Counted from the stretch's first letter, positions 11,601 to 21,665 are shown. The stretch: DNA of 64,000 nucleotides from Larix kaempferi (GCA_027924585.1 BSBM01000299.1:32030501-32094500); one strand, 5' to 3'. The notes: generated by a model not told the origin, from the letters alone. Numbers and translations: made by a program.

Positions 11601-11741
11601 TTCAAGTCCACCTCTTAAACCAGAAAAATGATGAGTATCCCAGGGAAGATATGCTTCAGCTTCGTCCCCGGCAACGACGCCAAAGATGTTTGTGCCAGAA
11701 ATTGTTACTAAGGCTAGGGTAACAAGCCAACACAATCTCAA
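8616..11741 (-). CDS. gag-pol: Gag-protease-RNase H polyprotein of the Tat-like element
   Basis: The open frame covers 1041 codons. It runs through the primer binding site into the LTR, so the real start is more likely the ATG at 11192..11190 (residue 184, MAAQNPPMD). Residues about 235 to 345 are a retrotransposon Gag domain (HWEAFESYV, FREWG-like LFLREWGD, ETISDFSKRFNKMYSRIP). Near residue 717 is an aspartic protease site (LLDSGASHNLM). From about 889 an RNase H fold begins (LYFDGSS, NNTAEYEALLLGL, YGDSELVVQQV, TTDSLA), keeping the D-E-D-D catalytic set. This resembles the additional archaeal-like RNase H of the Tat lineage (Ogre, Retand). Protease and RNase H are joined by only about 50 residues: the reverse transcriptase that normally sits between or beside them is absent. 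The frame would let Gag and protease be made. Confidence 0.85.
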   Translation of the reverse strand: MRLCWLVTLALVTISGTNIFGVVAGDEAEAYLPWDTHHFSGLRGGLEPAFFEGYFHQKVVTVASNRIGTRSRPTSPLQLSVTDPEKIIKTIRKLRRSQSLPASCDSHQLGESLDPAENLPCAKPTISESTFQVFTNPRSFLKAKTSSPDKIPIFQLKAGRNTFQKSSSQISSSSKPQSKPQSIMAAQNPPMDMMDRMVAARYAPLILPQPLHALPTHDYQKYMPRFNGQGETTAEEHWEAFESYVDNQNIEIKDVWMRVFVQSLDGDVRKWFRELPANSITIIEELKDLFLREWGDTKDHTYYITEFGALRRKKDETISDFSKRFNKMYSRIPAEIKPTETSAKLTYANAFDHEFSLLLRERRPITLLNMQEAALEVESNLLASNRLKKETPQQQYERKGKKEVVSTSAAPQSVEAKIDEMAKLVKILTAKLNKLELEKNSAKPALEADRNSNNQNQFRRQFAPRFMPRERRNNDIQRERRENEDQKVPPPFQNNLVDEEEIDQQLLFEETEIDQGVNHFGDGLSEGFVTQEDFLNAEYYDANLYEVEDDLEFEKTVVNAAANQNRIKKTINLRYGPKQVVQAPKKKAAVPAPVIPDKSVADPATEKKQPAEKSKKNVEIEEVNKSVQNFSLENELGKLKIPVPFSELIKNPSYKQTVLKVMNSASSQPVSDTVKLQEESPKIFIGSALAEKTENEAGASPPFYVTLTVHDQMIHNCLLDSGASHNLMPKAMMEALGLSITKPYHDLYAFDSRAVKCLGVIKDMVVSLAQLPMKSVIMDIVMADITPKFGLLLSRSWAKKVGGTLQMDLSYAIIPVFGGENRRLYRELHLAYIVTDDKNPSNHPMYSVDKDLGSCILRFSEEENSAGLLQVQKEQHVKRSREDEDVLWQLYFDGSSCKEGAGDGVLLISPGGEIVKLMYKLKFVTTNNTAEYEALLLGLKAAKDLGIQQIAAYGDSELVVQQVKNNYQVMQGLLNIYRNKVWDMLENYFIAFNITHIPRNHNETTDSLALGASYFRIPKTTQLRYPIEVRYRPCVLYNVKH
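11665..11682 (-). other. Primer binding site, tRNA-Asp type
   Basis: On the element strand the 18 bases after a 4-base gap from the 5' LTR read TGGCGTCGTTGCCGGGGA. This matches, with one difference, the TGGCGCCGTTGCCGGGGA site used by many plant Ty3/gypsy elements (complement of the tRNA-Asp 3' end). It fixes the element orientation. Confidence 0.85.
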
Positions 11742-12819
11742 GAGTAAAACTCAATTCAAACTATGGTTTAGGGTTTTGTTTTGTGTGTTTTTGGTCATAA
11801 ACTTCAAGAACATGCAGGGAATACATTCAGCAGATAAGCAACAACTAAATCATACACATATACTGATAAAGATGCATATATATCACAAAAATCCAACAAA
11901 AGACTGTACTGAAGTTCACACATAAAGGACAAGCACTACTAGAAAATACACATTAACCAGCAATGAATTTGTCATTCATGAAACTAAACAAGTTCAAACA
12001 TGAAGCCAACACAGACCAAATGAAGGGGAAAGAGTCATATATTCATAATTTCATCAGTAAATGCATATAAGAGTTACAGTACCTATCTCTGAATAAGTCT
12101 GAAAGTACAAGCAGCTAGCAGACCTCCTGATGCTCCCAAAAATCAGAACCTTTCTTCAGTCCCTTTGTCCCTTTTTTATAATTAAAAAGAAGTAGTTTCA
12201 TCTCCCCTTCATTAGGTCGAAATTGAAACTACCCAGCAGTTACATTAACTAACTAACTCAACTAATTGACTAAAAATAGCAAATCGGATTCCTCGCAAAT
12301 ATGGCGAATTTCTGGAAAATAGGTGTCAAAGAAGATTCCATATCTCTCAATTGGTGACACCTGTGTAAAAAATGAGAGAGGTTTTTGTTAACGGGCCCGT
12401 GATGGATAAAAACCTCTCTTGGTTTCTAAAAATTCATCTCCAATAAATTAGAATCGGCTCCGCAAATTGAACACTAAAACAGGAAAATATTAAAATTTTA
12501 AAATCCCTGAAAAATAGGCCGTAAAGATTAAACTAAATCTTTCAAACCTTGAAAGTTGTTGCAAAAATGAGAGAGGTTTTTGGAGATGGGTATCTTATTA
12601 ACAAAAACCTCTTTTTTTTTTCAAAATTTCCTTTCCATCAGCTCGTGGTCTGCATTTGACTTCAGTAACCCAAAACAGGAAGAACAAAGCAGAATTCTCA
12701 ATAATCTTTGCATTTCACTGTCAACTAGATGCTGCTATAAATTACTACCAGAAGATCTAGAGATGAAACTTGAGGCATTCCTGAAGCACCATATTTTCAT
12801 CTAAAATTGGTGATTGTGA

Positions 12820-13178
12820 TTATGTAGCTGTAATTCCACCACAAGCAACATCATAGCTGACACTCCCTGTGCCAAAAGTCTCCAAATATTTCTGGTCAAG
12901 TTTACTGTAAGAAAGCAAGAGTTTCCTAGCTGCTTCCTGACAAGGTTGTACTACAACCATGCTCGCAAAGCCCAAAAATCCACATGCAATGCAGGCCAAT
13001 GAACTTGAATCTCGGTCCATGTTGGTCGAAGATGTTCCCTTCTTAAATGCTTGCCTTTGTATATGAATATTGTCAGTACATGAAGATGGAAACTGGGCAT
13101 TATTATAAAATAACAGATTTTTATTCTTATTATTGTTGGACAAGGAAACACCAATTCCTGCTGTGCTTGAAGCTTCTT
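12820..13178 (-). pseudogene. Captured jumonji-like exon, right LTR
   Basis: Same 107-codon frame and flanking acceptor as 5332..5690, nearly identical (a His/Leu-type difference only shows in an alternative frame). It confirms that the segment was in the LTR before this insertion. The same caution about the family assignment applies. Confidence 0.5.
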
Positions 13179-13780
13179 CTGCAATTTTTTAAGGAGCTTT
13201 CTATAAACATGTCTTCATTTCTACCTGTGATTTAGTGCTGTAGTCTCCACAACCAATGGTATTAAACTATGGCAAACCTTTTAATATATAGCTGTTCTTC
13301 TCAATTGAAATCCCGTTCTTTGAATCCTGAAATAGAATTAGGCCTGTCCCTCCTTACTAGTGTTGGTCTTTAACAAGGTTTCTTTGTAAGAAATCACCAT
13401 ATAAGCTGTTAAATAGCCTGGACACCCGCATAAATGGGGGAAAACAGATCTAAGAATATGCCTGTTTAAAATTGAAATAGTAAATTCCTTCATGAGATTT
13501 GAGACTAACAATGGCTTTCTTTGCCGAGCACAGATCATTCCAAAGACTTTGTACATAAATAATTCCCTTGAATTTATCACTCATGGCATCTTCATGCAAG
13601 GCTATTAATAAGATGGGATGATACTGCAACCTTAAAACATTATCATCTCAAAAACAACATTGCTACTGCTAGACAAAACTGAACTCGTTCAATACCAATA
13701 ATGTCCAAGAACCCAAAGCACTGCCAGTCATTCCTCAGAACTGGATATGTCATCCTCCCTGCTATGGCATGCTATTACAA

Positions 13781-14545
13781 TCACCTGTTAGACCATTGAA
13801 ATTCTGTTTCAAATGTTCGAGAAGTACCATCTCGGTTAGCATCAGGAACAAGAGTATACTGGCCACTAATTATTCCAAGCATTACCACTTTGTCAATCTG
13901 AATGGTAACTTTCCCCAAAGAACCCTTTTCAAAGGTGTTCTTGCTCTTGCAAGAAATGTGCAGTTTCTGACCCTTAGGAGGCATGTCAAAGGCCCATGCA
14001 AAACCCTGTTTCCATTCTGGAGATGTGCTGCGACTTACTACTTTTGTTAGCCTTGGAGGACCATTACCAAATGTCAATTTACAGAATGCATTGGTGCTTC
14101 CCATAGACTGCTTCAAGTTATTGCCACGTTTTATTGTTACTGTCAAGCTTCCAGGTAAACATTTTAACAAACTGTCAGCGTTTTCCTGGAAATGAGGTGG
14201 ACCAGTACGTATTAATAGCTGTAATACAGGAATAGCTTCCGCTACAACCATGGCTTGTTCTTTGTCGGATTCAGCAGGAATAGATGGCCACGAATTCTTT
14301 AACAAGCATAATGCATCAAGAGCTGCCTCCTGCACTGGTTATGTTCCAACCTTTAGTGCACCAACTACTTCTGTAACGGCAATCTCTGGATTTTTGGCAG
14401 ATGTCTCCACCTCAGTGTTCACCAACTTCATAACCTTCAGATTTAGAATCTCCTGCCGGAAATCAGGCCCCATTGCACGGTCTATCACGATTTTGCCATC
14501 AATCGGCATACAGTTGCCAGATAGTTGCCGGAATCTCCCTCTCAT
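13781..14545 (-). pseudogene. Captured CSI C-terminal fragment, right LTR
   Basis: Second LTR copy of the CSI armadillo-tail plus C2 fragment. It is interrupted by one in-frame TAA at 14339..14341, where the left LTR has a Glu codon, leaving frames of 68 and 184 codons. The C2 part (from about 14155 down to 13781) stays open and ends FQWSNR. A few residues differ from the left copy (for example Leu to Pro in the last loop), consistent with independent drift after insertion. Confidence 0.85.
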
Positions 14546-15039
14546 GAGACTGACGCATGTTTACATAAAAAAAATCTTGGCAAAGCACATATCAAACATG
14601 ACCAATGATTTATTTAACACTTCCCCAGCGAAATCCCCAAAAAATCGAACTGAAAAATGACCATTCTGGAAAAAAACGATTTTCTTGTAGTGCGCCTTTG
14701 TTAATTTTTGGCTCCAACGCTACAAGAATAAGTTTAATGCTGTTTTGGCCCTGTTTTACAACTTTTTTCCATTGTGCATGAAGTTTACATGATGTTTGAA
14801 TGATGGGTCTGCTTTTAATATGATTTGTGAGTCCATTATTCAATAATATGACCTTTAACACCCTTCAAGAGCTAATGAAAACAAACTTAATAAAACAAAT
14901 CTAATCAAAAAATCCAAATTTCAATTAAAACCAAAAATTCTTAAAGTGAGCAAATGAGAAAATTTAAGCATATGAGCAAACTAAAGATAAAATCACAATC
15001 AAAATATAAAATTAAAGGAAACAAATTCATCACTTAACA

Positions 15040-15044
15040 GTAAG
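15040..15044. repeat. Target-site duplication GTAAG, right copy
   Basis: Perfect copy of 4194..4198, directly abutting the last CA of the right LTR. It defines the element borders to the base. Confidence 0.9.
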
Positions 15045-15359
15045 AAAACAAAATAGCGGCTTGGATATCGATCTAAATGTGCATGCCTCAGAATATGAAC
15101 CATATCAGTTTCAGTACCTCAAGAAGCGGGGGCGTACTCAATCCAAAAAAGCATCCTCCAAAAAAGCATCCTCTATTGACCTAGGTGAGTTTCATAGAAT
15201 AGGACAATGCATGTGCTTAAAATAGTGTATTTAGATGGCTTCTTTTTTTTTAAATTATGGTGCATGCATGTTACAGAGGCCACTTCTATGGATCATTCAA
15301 TCGAAGGACTTGCCCAGCTGCAACATCATGACAGCGGGATTACTGCACCATCAAACTAA
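15040..15359 (+). pseudogene. SWIM/MULE-derived gene, rest of exon 5 and exon 6
   Basis: Beyond the retrotransposon the interrupted frame continues. Taking one copy of the duplicated GTAAG, exon 5 runs on in phase to 15184, followed by a GTGAGT donor at 15185. The acceptor TTACAG ends at 15276, and exon 6 (15277 on) keeps the phase and stops at TAA 15357..15359. The tail is lysine/serine rich (LKKRGRTQSKKASS) with a DLNVH stretch and has no catalytic motif. The in-frame continuation across two borders is strong evidence that 4199..15039 was inserted in coding sequence. A 3' UTR with a possible further intron (acceptor near 15503) may follow. Confidence 0.7.
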
Positions 15360-16330
15360 TTTTCAAGGAAATCTAATTGTCACAGGGTATGTTTTCAACC
15401 TCGTTAAAGGTGTAGTTTCATGGCTGAGTAAGGAAAAACACATACAAACTATGAAATTCCAATATTTGTATTGATTAAATTGTTGTTGGGCATTTTTCTG
15501 CAGGTATCCTCACTATAGGGAACATTAAAGATCCGAAACAGACTCCTAGAACTTGAGGATGTGATCTTCACCAGGCCTCAAAATCCAGAGACTTATTTTG
15601 AATTTACAGTCTTTGTTCTCTACACTTTGTAGTGTAACAAATATGTATCTCTCTATGTTTTACTGCTTATAAAAGCAACAATTTTGAGAAAGTGGTCATT
15701 GAACTGACTTGACCTGCTGTATAGACGATACACAGATTTCTCTTACTACACAGCAGATGATACACAGTTTTTTTAGTAAAGATTTTCGCTTTTGCTACAC
15801 ATCTGATAACAATCTTGCAGAAATTTAGCTCTTGAATAAATTTAGATTTTTATAGCTCTTGAATAGATTTTCGGTTTTGCTACACATCTGATAACAATCT
15901 GGCAAATGTTTATAGGTCTTGAATAGATTTTTTTCTGGTAAAATTTTGAACTATGGGTACCGGTATTGGAAATTTAGTTATAGAGAAATCAGTCATAAAG
16001 TGTGAGATCCTAGGATGGATATATGTGGACGAAATCAAATAAATTTTCTGTAGGTGAAAACCTAATATGTATCATTTTCACAAATCTTTAGAGGCTATAA
16101 AAGGTTTGTGTGGAGACATCAAAAGTAGTTGTAGAGTAAAATTGATGCATCTCTGTTTTAAAATACAAAGGACATTGGTTTGGCAGAGTATCATCTGGAG
16201 TTTCATCTAATCAGTTCATGGGATGCACAGGTGAGATCAATTTCAAAAGCAAGCATGTGAAGTTTCTAGGTTATGGAACAACCGAGAGCCTCTCTGCCTT
16301 TTATGTAGCTATACTTGGTGGTTTTCTTTC
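15360..16330. other. Probable 3' UTR of the SWIM/MULE gene and intergenic DNA
   Basis: A possible 3' UTR intron ends with CTGCAG near 15503, followed by sequence ending in a TTTGTAGTG-rich segment. After about 15700 a short segment recurs: TTTTGCTACACATCTGATAACAATCT appears near 15790 and again near 15873. I see no gene here. Confidence 0.4.
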
Positions 16331-16790
16331 AAGTATGAGCATTTTCAAGCTGTATGTATTATGTAGGTTTATCTCACCTCTACTTTAAAATGCAGGAATG
16401 ATTCAAGTTGCAAGGTTTCAGGACGGGCTATCCACGTTCCATTTTGATTTAAGTTTTTTTAGCTTCAAGTAGAAGCATAATAATTATTTATTATTAAGCC
16501 AGTTCACATGTTGAATGTCTGCAAGCTGTATGTATGTTTGTCTGACCTATTTGGCTGAAATTGCAGGTTTCAGGACAATCTCCATGGTCCATGCTTGATT
16601 TAAGGTTTAAAGTAGATTTTTATATTAATTATTTATTATTAAGCCAGTCCACATGTTGAATGTTTGCAAGCTGTGTGTATGTTTGTCTGGCCTATTTGGC
16701 TGAAATTGCAGCTTTCAGGACAGTCTCCATGGTCCATGCTTGATTTAAGGTTTAAAGTAGATTTTTATATTTAAATGCTTTTAATATTAA
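16330..16790 (+). repeat. Tandem repeat, unit about 145 bp, three copies
   Basis: Two close copies start AAGCCAGT(T/C)CACATGTTGAATG near 16496 and 16641 (offset 145). A more diverged one precedes them from about 16330. Each ends with GCTTGATTTAAGGTTTAAAGTAG-type sequence and contains GAAATTGCAGG/C, which looks like an intron-exon border. It may be a tandemly copied exon edge, but no coding frame is evident. Confidence 0.65.
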
Positions 16791-17670
16791 TTCTTGTGCT
16801 CAAGATAACCCTTGGTTTTTTATCACGAATCATGGGCATATATAATTATCTGTTAATAAAATGGTATTAATTATATTATTTAATTTAATTAATAACATCA
16901 AATTAAACACCATTATATATATATATTTGTTAATAAAATGGTGTTAATTATAATTATTTAATTTACTTTATTTTTCCTCATGGTGTTAATTTTATTAGTT
17001 TCGTATGTGCTTTTTGGATTGCAATGTAACATGTACCTCAATGAAATTTTCATGATTATTGTTACTATGAAAAACTAACACGCAACATCATTTTTATCGC
17101 AACAAAAGGGCTGTGCAAACTCTTAATAATTGTCAATTTGGCGTTGAAAAACACTTAGGAACAGTGAAAGGGTAGATTGAAATTGAATGGGTAGTTGACA
17201 CACTTGCAGACACTGTGAAGGGCAGGATTAAACTAACTTATTTATGATAGCTAATTTTCATCCAAGTGGCAATTGATAATTTGACATTATGAAGACCGCT
17301 AAACATTTTGTGCAAGTGATATATTTTTAGAAACAAGCTTTATAAATGAAATCACTGGTTTCATGAGCCAGCGATTTGGCTTGGCAATTTTTGTTTTGTT
17401 CTCAAGTAGATATGGAACTCCTGTTCGGTGCCTTATTTAGTGGCATCATTTTTGTAGGAAACATTAGAGGGATGATTCTTTTCAAAAATTTATGTTCAAG
17501 TCTGTATTTACTTACATATCTTAAACTGAAGTCTTTGAGGTTGCTTGCAATTGGGAAATCTTCTAACTTGCACCCTATCCTTGGAGATGTAGTGATATTT
17601 ACGGAGTTGAAAAAGTCCAAGATATCAAAGTAGGGCCCTTTTGAGAGCTAATGACAAAGCTACCATTCTG
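16791..17670. other. AT-rich non-coding DNA
   Basis: Contains a duplicated TTAATAAAATGGT(A/G)TTAATTATA segment (about 16852 and 16929) separated by an (AT)n run. Short open frames near 17.4 kb match nothing and overlap on both strands. I see no gene. Confidence 0.5.
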
Positions 17671-17679
17671 CCATGATTT

Positions 17680-17810
17680 TGGTGTTTTGGAAAAATTATT
17701 TAGAGGGGTTTTGGGGTTTGGGAAAGTTTCTTTACAGGGATTTTGCTGTTCTGGAAAGTTTTTGTTGGTGGGATTTTGATGTTCTGGAAAATTTCAGTGG
17801 TGCAGTGACT
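17680..17810 (+). repeat. Short imperfect tandem repeat, unit about 45 to 50 bp
   Basis: Three imperfect units share a TTTTG(G/C)TGTT(C/T)TGGAAA core followed by a G-rich stretch. On plus they encode a Trp/Phe-rich pseudo-repeat in an 81-codon frame that I do not regard as a gene. Confidence 0.45.
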
Positions 17811-18039
17811 GACAAAAACTCGGATGTTAAACTTCCACATCTGGAGGTTCAGTGCTATACTTGTGGTTTGGAATCTGGATGTTATTTTGTTGCAAGTGTC
17901 GCACTATTGCATTGGTGATTAGGTTTTTCTGAGTGAGTGCATAGGCTGTTATTTTGCCCATATTATGAAGAGTATACTATTTTGACTTTTCTGGCTTATA
18001 TTCGATATTTTTTCTCAAAATTTGGTTGAATTTTTTTGA

Positions 18040-18430
18040 ATTGCAGATATAAGGTGTTAAAATTGAGATGTAACCATTTTCAAATTGTTGGATTCCATCT
18101 AATGTTGAAAAAATAAAATCATCTAATAATTAACAACTTGGTTATTTTCTTAATTCGTTATCATTTGAAAAAATAAAATCATCTAATAATTAACAACTGG
18201 GTTATTTTGTTAATTTGTTATCATTTTAAAAAATCTTGGATTCTCCAATAATTATGATTCAATTTTTTTGAATTGCAGATATAAGGTGTTAAAAATCAAA
18301 TCATCTAATAATTAATAACAACCTAGTTATTTTGTTAATTCGTTTTTAAAAAAATCTTGGATTCTCCATTAATTAACAACTTGGTTATTTTGTTATTGAT
18401 TATCATTTTAAAAAATCTTAGAATCCAAGA
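18040..18430 (+). repeat. Imperfect tandem repeats, unit about 62 bp, AT-rich
   Basis: AAAATCATCTAATAATTAACAAC followed by a TTGGTTATTTTGTTAATTCG-like core recurs four to five times, interleaved with two copies of TTGAATTGCAGATATAAGGTG. AT-rich intergenic minisatellite. Confidence 0.6.
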
Positions 18431-21120
18431 CTTTGATTGAGCTATTATTAAAAAATAGTAATTAAAATGGCTCTTTTTTATTGTGGACATCATCCTAGGT
18501 AAGTATCAAATAACATATGATATTCATAAAAATAAGATATTTATAAATAAAATAAAATTAATAATTTCATTATGGTGTAGTTTAAATATTTTAGGTTTTT
18601 AATTTTTTCCTAGCATATCTTTTGTTTAATTTTGTTTATAATTTTTATTGGGAATTTTTAAAAAATCTTAGAATAACATATATTAGTTATGGAAATTGCA
18701 TAATTTGGGTGCTATGAGATATTTGAGGGTATCAAATCTATGTATGGATTCAAAAATACAATTTAAATATATAAAAATTTGGATTTTACCAAAAAAAAAT
18801 TATCTAATTCTATAAAAAATTATGTGAAATATCTTAAGTTCAAAAGTACAATATTTGTAAATAGTATTTTTCTTCGCTCAAAAGTATGATATTTGCTAGC
18901 ATTTTTCTTCGCTTAGATTGAATGATCCCCATTTTCTTTCATTGACATAAAAATAAGGATATCCCACATTAGTAAGAAAGAAATACATTTCCGAACAAAT
19001 ATATAAAATTTATTTCAATCTCTTTTGTTTTACTTTTTCTTCTTCACGTTTTCATCACTCCAACCCATACATAAGAAAGGAAAGAACATGTGGTGGTATG
19101 TTTTTCACAAATTCGGAGGATAAGTTCATTTATTTAGGTATGGTAATATGGATACACATAAATCTCTCACTTTACTCTATAAAGTACACCTCCCTTAGTT
19201 TGAAAATGGATATGATGCATAGAAATCACTCTCATTTCAGATCATGGAGTACATTTCACTTCATTTATTTCATTTGGGATCTAAGTTTGTTCTAATGCCA
19301 GAGATTCGATGATGTTTTTGTGATGGAGCAGAGGGAAGACGCCAAATTTAGCTTCGATTCTCGCACTATTCAAAGATTCATCATTAAATTACAAAGATTC
19401 ATCAAAATGATGGTGTACAGAGTGCAAATCTAGCCACAATCAGCTCTTTCCCATCATTAAATTACTGAATATGTTTATAGAGTGCAGGGTGGATAGTTGT
19501 TTTCCTGCATGGCTTTTCATCAACCGACTTTTACAGTCAGTAATATGGAGTGTCCTATTCCATGGTTTCCAGGCTATGGACCTATTCCTACCAATACAGG
19601 GGTGCTAGGGCTGAGCCTGCTCAAGGCCCTGGGAAAAGTAGTTCTTGGTTTGGAGGATTGAGAGGGCTTTTTGAGGATAAAAAGGAAAAATCACAATATA
19701 GTAGTGGTGGTAACACTACGGTTCTGGAGAGTTTTGACCAGCCAAGCACTTTGGTGCTTACTTTTGAGTTCAAGTGATTTGCAACACTTTGCTCTTTGGG
19801 ACTTAGATTACCGAGTTCTTCAATTGCCATTTTTTTGCTGGATGAGTCTTATGAGTTTGAATCAAATTTTTGCAAAAACTGTTGAAAAAACTATTCTTCA
19901 ACTAGTCCTGGAAAATTGGGCATTTGCTTGGTAAATATATGTTGTTATTCTAATGATCCTATATAAGATTCTACTTTGAAAGCATATTCATTAATATTCA
20001 TATGCCCAACTTTCTTAAAGTATTAGGCAGTCGAGATACTTTCTTGTAACGAAGTTGAAATGATTCTCGCTTGATATGGTTTTGTTTTAACTTACTGAAC
20101 AAAATCTATATAACCTTTTAATGGTACTTTCTATTTTGATGATCGAGAGGATCTCTACGTTTAATATTCTTGATGGAAAGATATACATTCCCAGTATCAA
20201 ATATCTGTAGAGTTGAAAATATTTACCATGCATCTTTAACAGAATATGCTTGTGATACTGTGTTCTGGGGTTTTGTTGTGGTTTTATGAAATAAGAAAAG
20301 GACAAAAAAAGAAAAACAGAGTATCATGAGAGACAAATGTGTAGAGCTGTGTATTTGGATATTTTTAGTAGTCAGTTTTTGTTTCAGTTTACAAGCATGA
20401 GTTTTGCAGGTTTGTGCAGATTTGTTATTGTAGCATCCAGACGTGTTTGCATCAAAATCACTTCTCCAAGTGTGGAACATAGATCTTATTATTAGTTGAT
20501 ATGCCAATACTTGAAGTTAAATAATTAAAATGGCATTGCCTCATACATTAATGATCCATAAGATAAATGACAACATCAAGAGCTTGTGCAATAGAAAGAA
20601 TAAACAAGCAAAGTTTCAGAAGAGAATTTCCATAATATAAATATGCAAATCAATGGTTATTTTAGATTTAGCATGTCATATGAAACCATTAACCAAGTTA
20701 AAAATTTCTAGAATTTGGAATTGAAATTATTTAGCCAATGTACTTGAATAAAGTGAGATATTAAACCAACATTCACTAAATAAAAACTCTCGAAGCATCT
20801 TGTTGTAATGAAACACTCACTGTTACTAAAAATAGCAGCAAACTCAAAAAATTCTAGAATTATTAGCTTGCTTTCTCAAGGTTTTTACAGCAGTGAATTA
20901 AGCAAGAAAAATCATGAAATTTTAGATATATGTGGTAACCAAAAATAGACAAAAATAACTCCATAAATATATACTCAATATTTTTTGTGCCACAAAGTTT
21001 AGACAAAAGACGTCGTAGGAACCACCATTCTATACAAGGCATTCTTGAACTTGTAACCCAGACATGACACCCCATCCATTACATGGTGGCCCGATCACAC
21101 ACACTATAGTATTGGGTTCT
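18431..21120. other. No recognised gene; one small uncharacterised frame near 19.55 kb
   Basis: The only frame with protein-like composition is 19550..19777 (+), with YRGARAEPAQGPGKSSSWFG and then GGLRGLFE. It has no start context, no homologue I can name and no neighbouring exons. I do not annotate it as a gene. The rest is AT-rich. Confidence 0.4.
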
Positions 21121-21123
21121 TCT

Positions 21124-21665
21124 TTATAGAAAGTCCCACACCATGAGGGACACCAAAACAATTATAAGAAAAAAACATACACATAACAAAGATGTGTAAC
21201 AGTGTCCATCAATAATTTTTGAAGGAACATATGTTGATGCCATTTCAGTTTTCACACCTTCTCCTAGACTTGAGATTTTCCCACACAATAGACCATTGGA
21301 CATTCTCTTAATATCTGAATGGTGAGATATCATAAAGAAATGAAATTGACTAACAATGGCTCTTTCTTCTCTTTGAAGTGGTTTTAGATTGGATTTTCTA
21401 ACTTGGTACACTCCCTTCATCTGGTTACAAAGAAGTTCTGAGTTGGTGAAGACAGAAACATTGTTAGCCCTATAGATTTTCGTTGTTTTCAGCCCTTCAA
21501 TAAGGGCAAGGTAGTATGCTTCACTGTTAGTTGTCACCCCACGTATTTCTCTACTTTTTGGACAACCTTATTCAAAGCATTATCCTTCAAAACATATTCA
21601 AAGTTTCCTTGTCCGGGGTTGGGGTAACAAGACACTTGAATACAGAGCGTCCATGTCTGCTCCAT
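21124..21665 (-). pseudogene. Plant RNase H-like (RVT_3 type) fragment, frameshifted
   Basis: Two overlapping minus-strand frames together resemble the RNase H-like domain of small plant proteins. The first has CYPNPGQGNFEYVLKDNAL and KYVG; the second has VTTNSEAYYLALIEGLKTTK, VFTNSELLCNQMKGVYQV and SQFHFFMISH. The two are joined by a one-base frame change near 21541. Of the usual catalytic acids, the first (FDG) is replaced in IQVSC and the third reads TNSE in place of TDSE. Only the Glu in NSEAYY remains. So even apart from the frameshift an active nuclease is not expected. It could also be a fragment of a transposon RNase H. Confidence 0.5.

Larger units (their letters stand above)
4199..15039 (-). 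mobile_element. LTR retrotransposon (Ty3/gypsy, Tat-like) with host gene pieces in its LTRs, 10.84 kb
   Basis: Two direct repeats of about 3.35 kb (4199..7550 and 11687..15039) flank a 4.14-kb interior. Ends are TG...CA, the target duplication GTAAG is perfect, and a primer binding site lies 4 bases inside the right LTR, so the coding strand is minus and the right LTR is the 5' LTR. The interior encodes Gag, an aspartic protease and an RNase H, but I find no reverse transcriptase and no integrase, so it must depend on a helper. By eye the LTRs differ at roughly 2 to 3 percent of positions, so the insertion is fairly young. No strong polypurine tract is seen next to the 3' LTR (7551 onward); only a weak GGAGGAATTC-type stretch lies about 20 bases inside. 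Confidence 0.9.
11687..15039 (-). repeat. 5' LTR (right copy) of the Tat-like element, 3353 bp
   Basis: Collinear with 4199..7550 at a constant offset of about 7488 bases. As the 5' LTR it should supply the promoter, so any transcript starting upstream of the captured fragments would read them in sense. Point differences include a nonsense change at 14339..14341 in the CSI fragment, which the left copy lacks. Confidence 0.9.

Noticed and set aside
4199-15039. Reading the 7.49-kb offset repeat as a simple segmental tandem duplication
   Set aside because: The repeats have TG...CA ends, a flanking 5-bp target duplication, a primer binding site 4 bases inside and gag-pol between them, which is LTR structure.
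19550-19777. Small gene encoding SSSWFGGLRGLFE-type protein
   Set aside because: No recognised homologue, overlapping frames on both strands and no exon neighbours; left as an uncharacterised frame.
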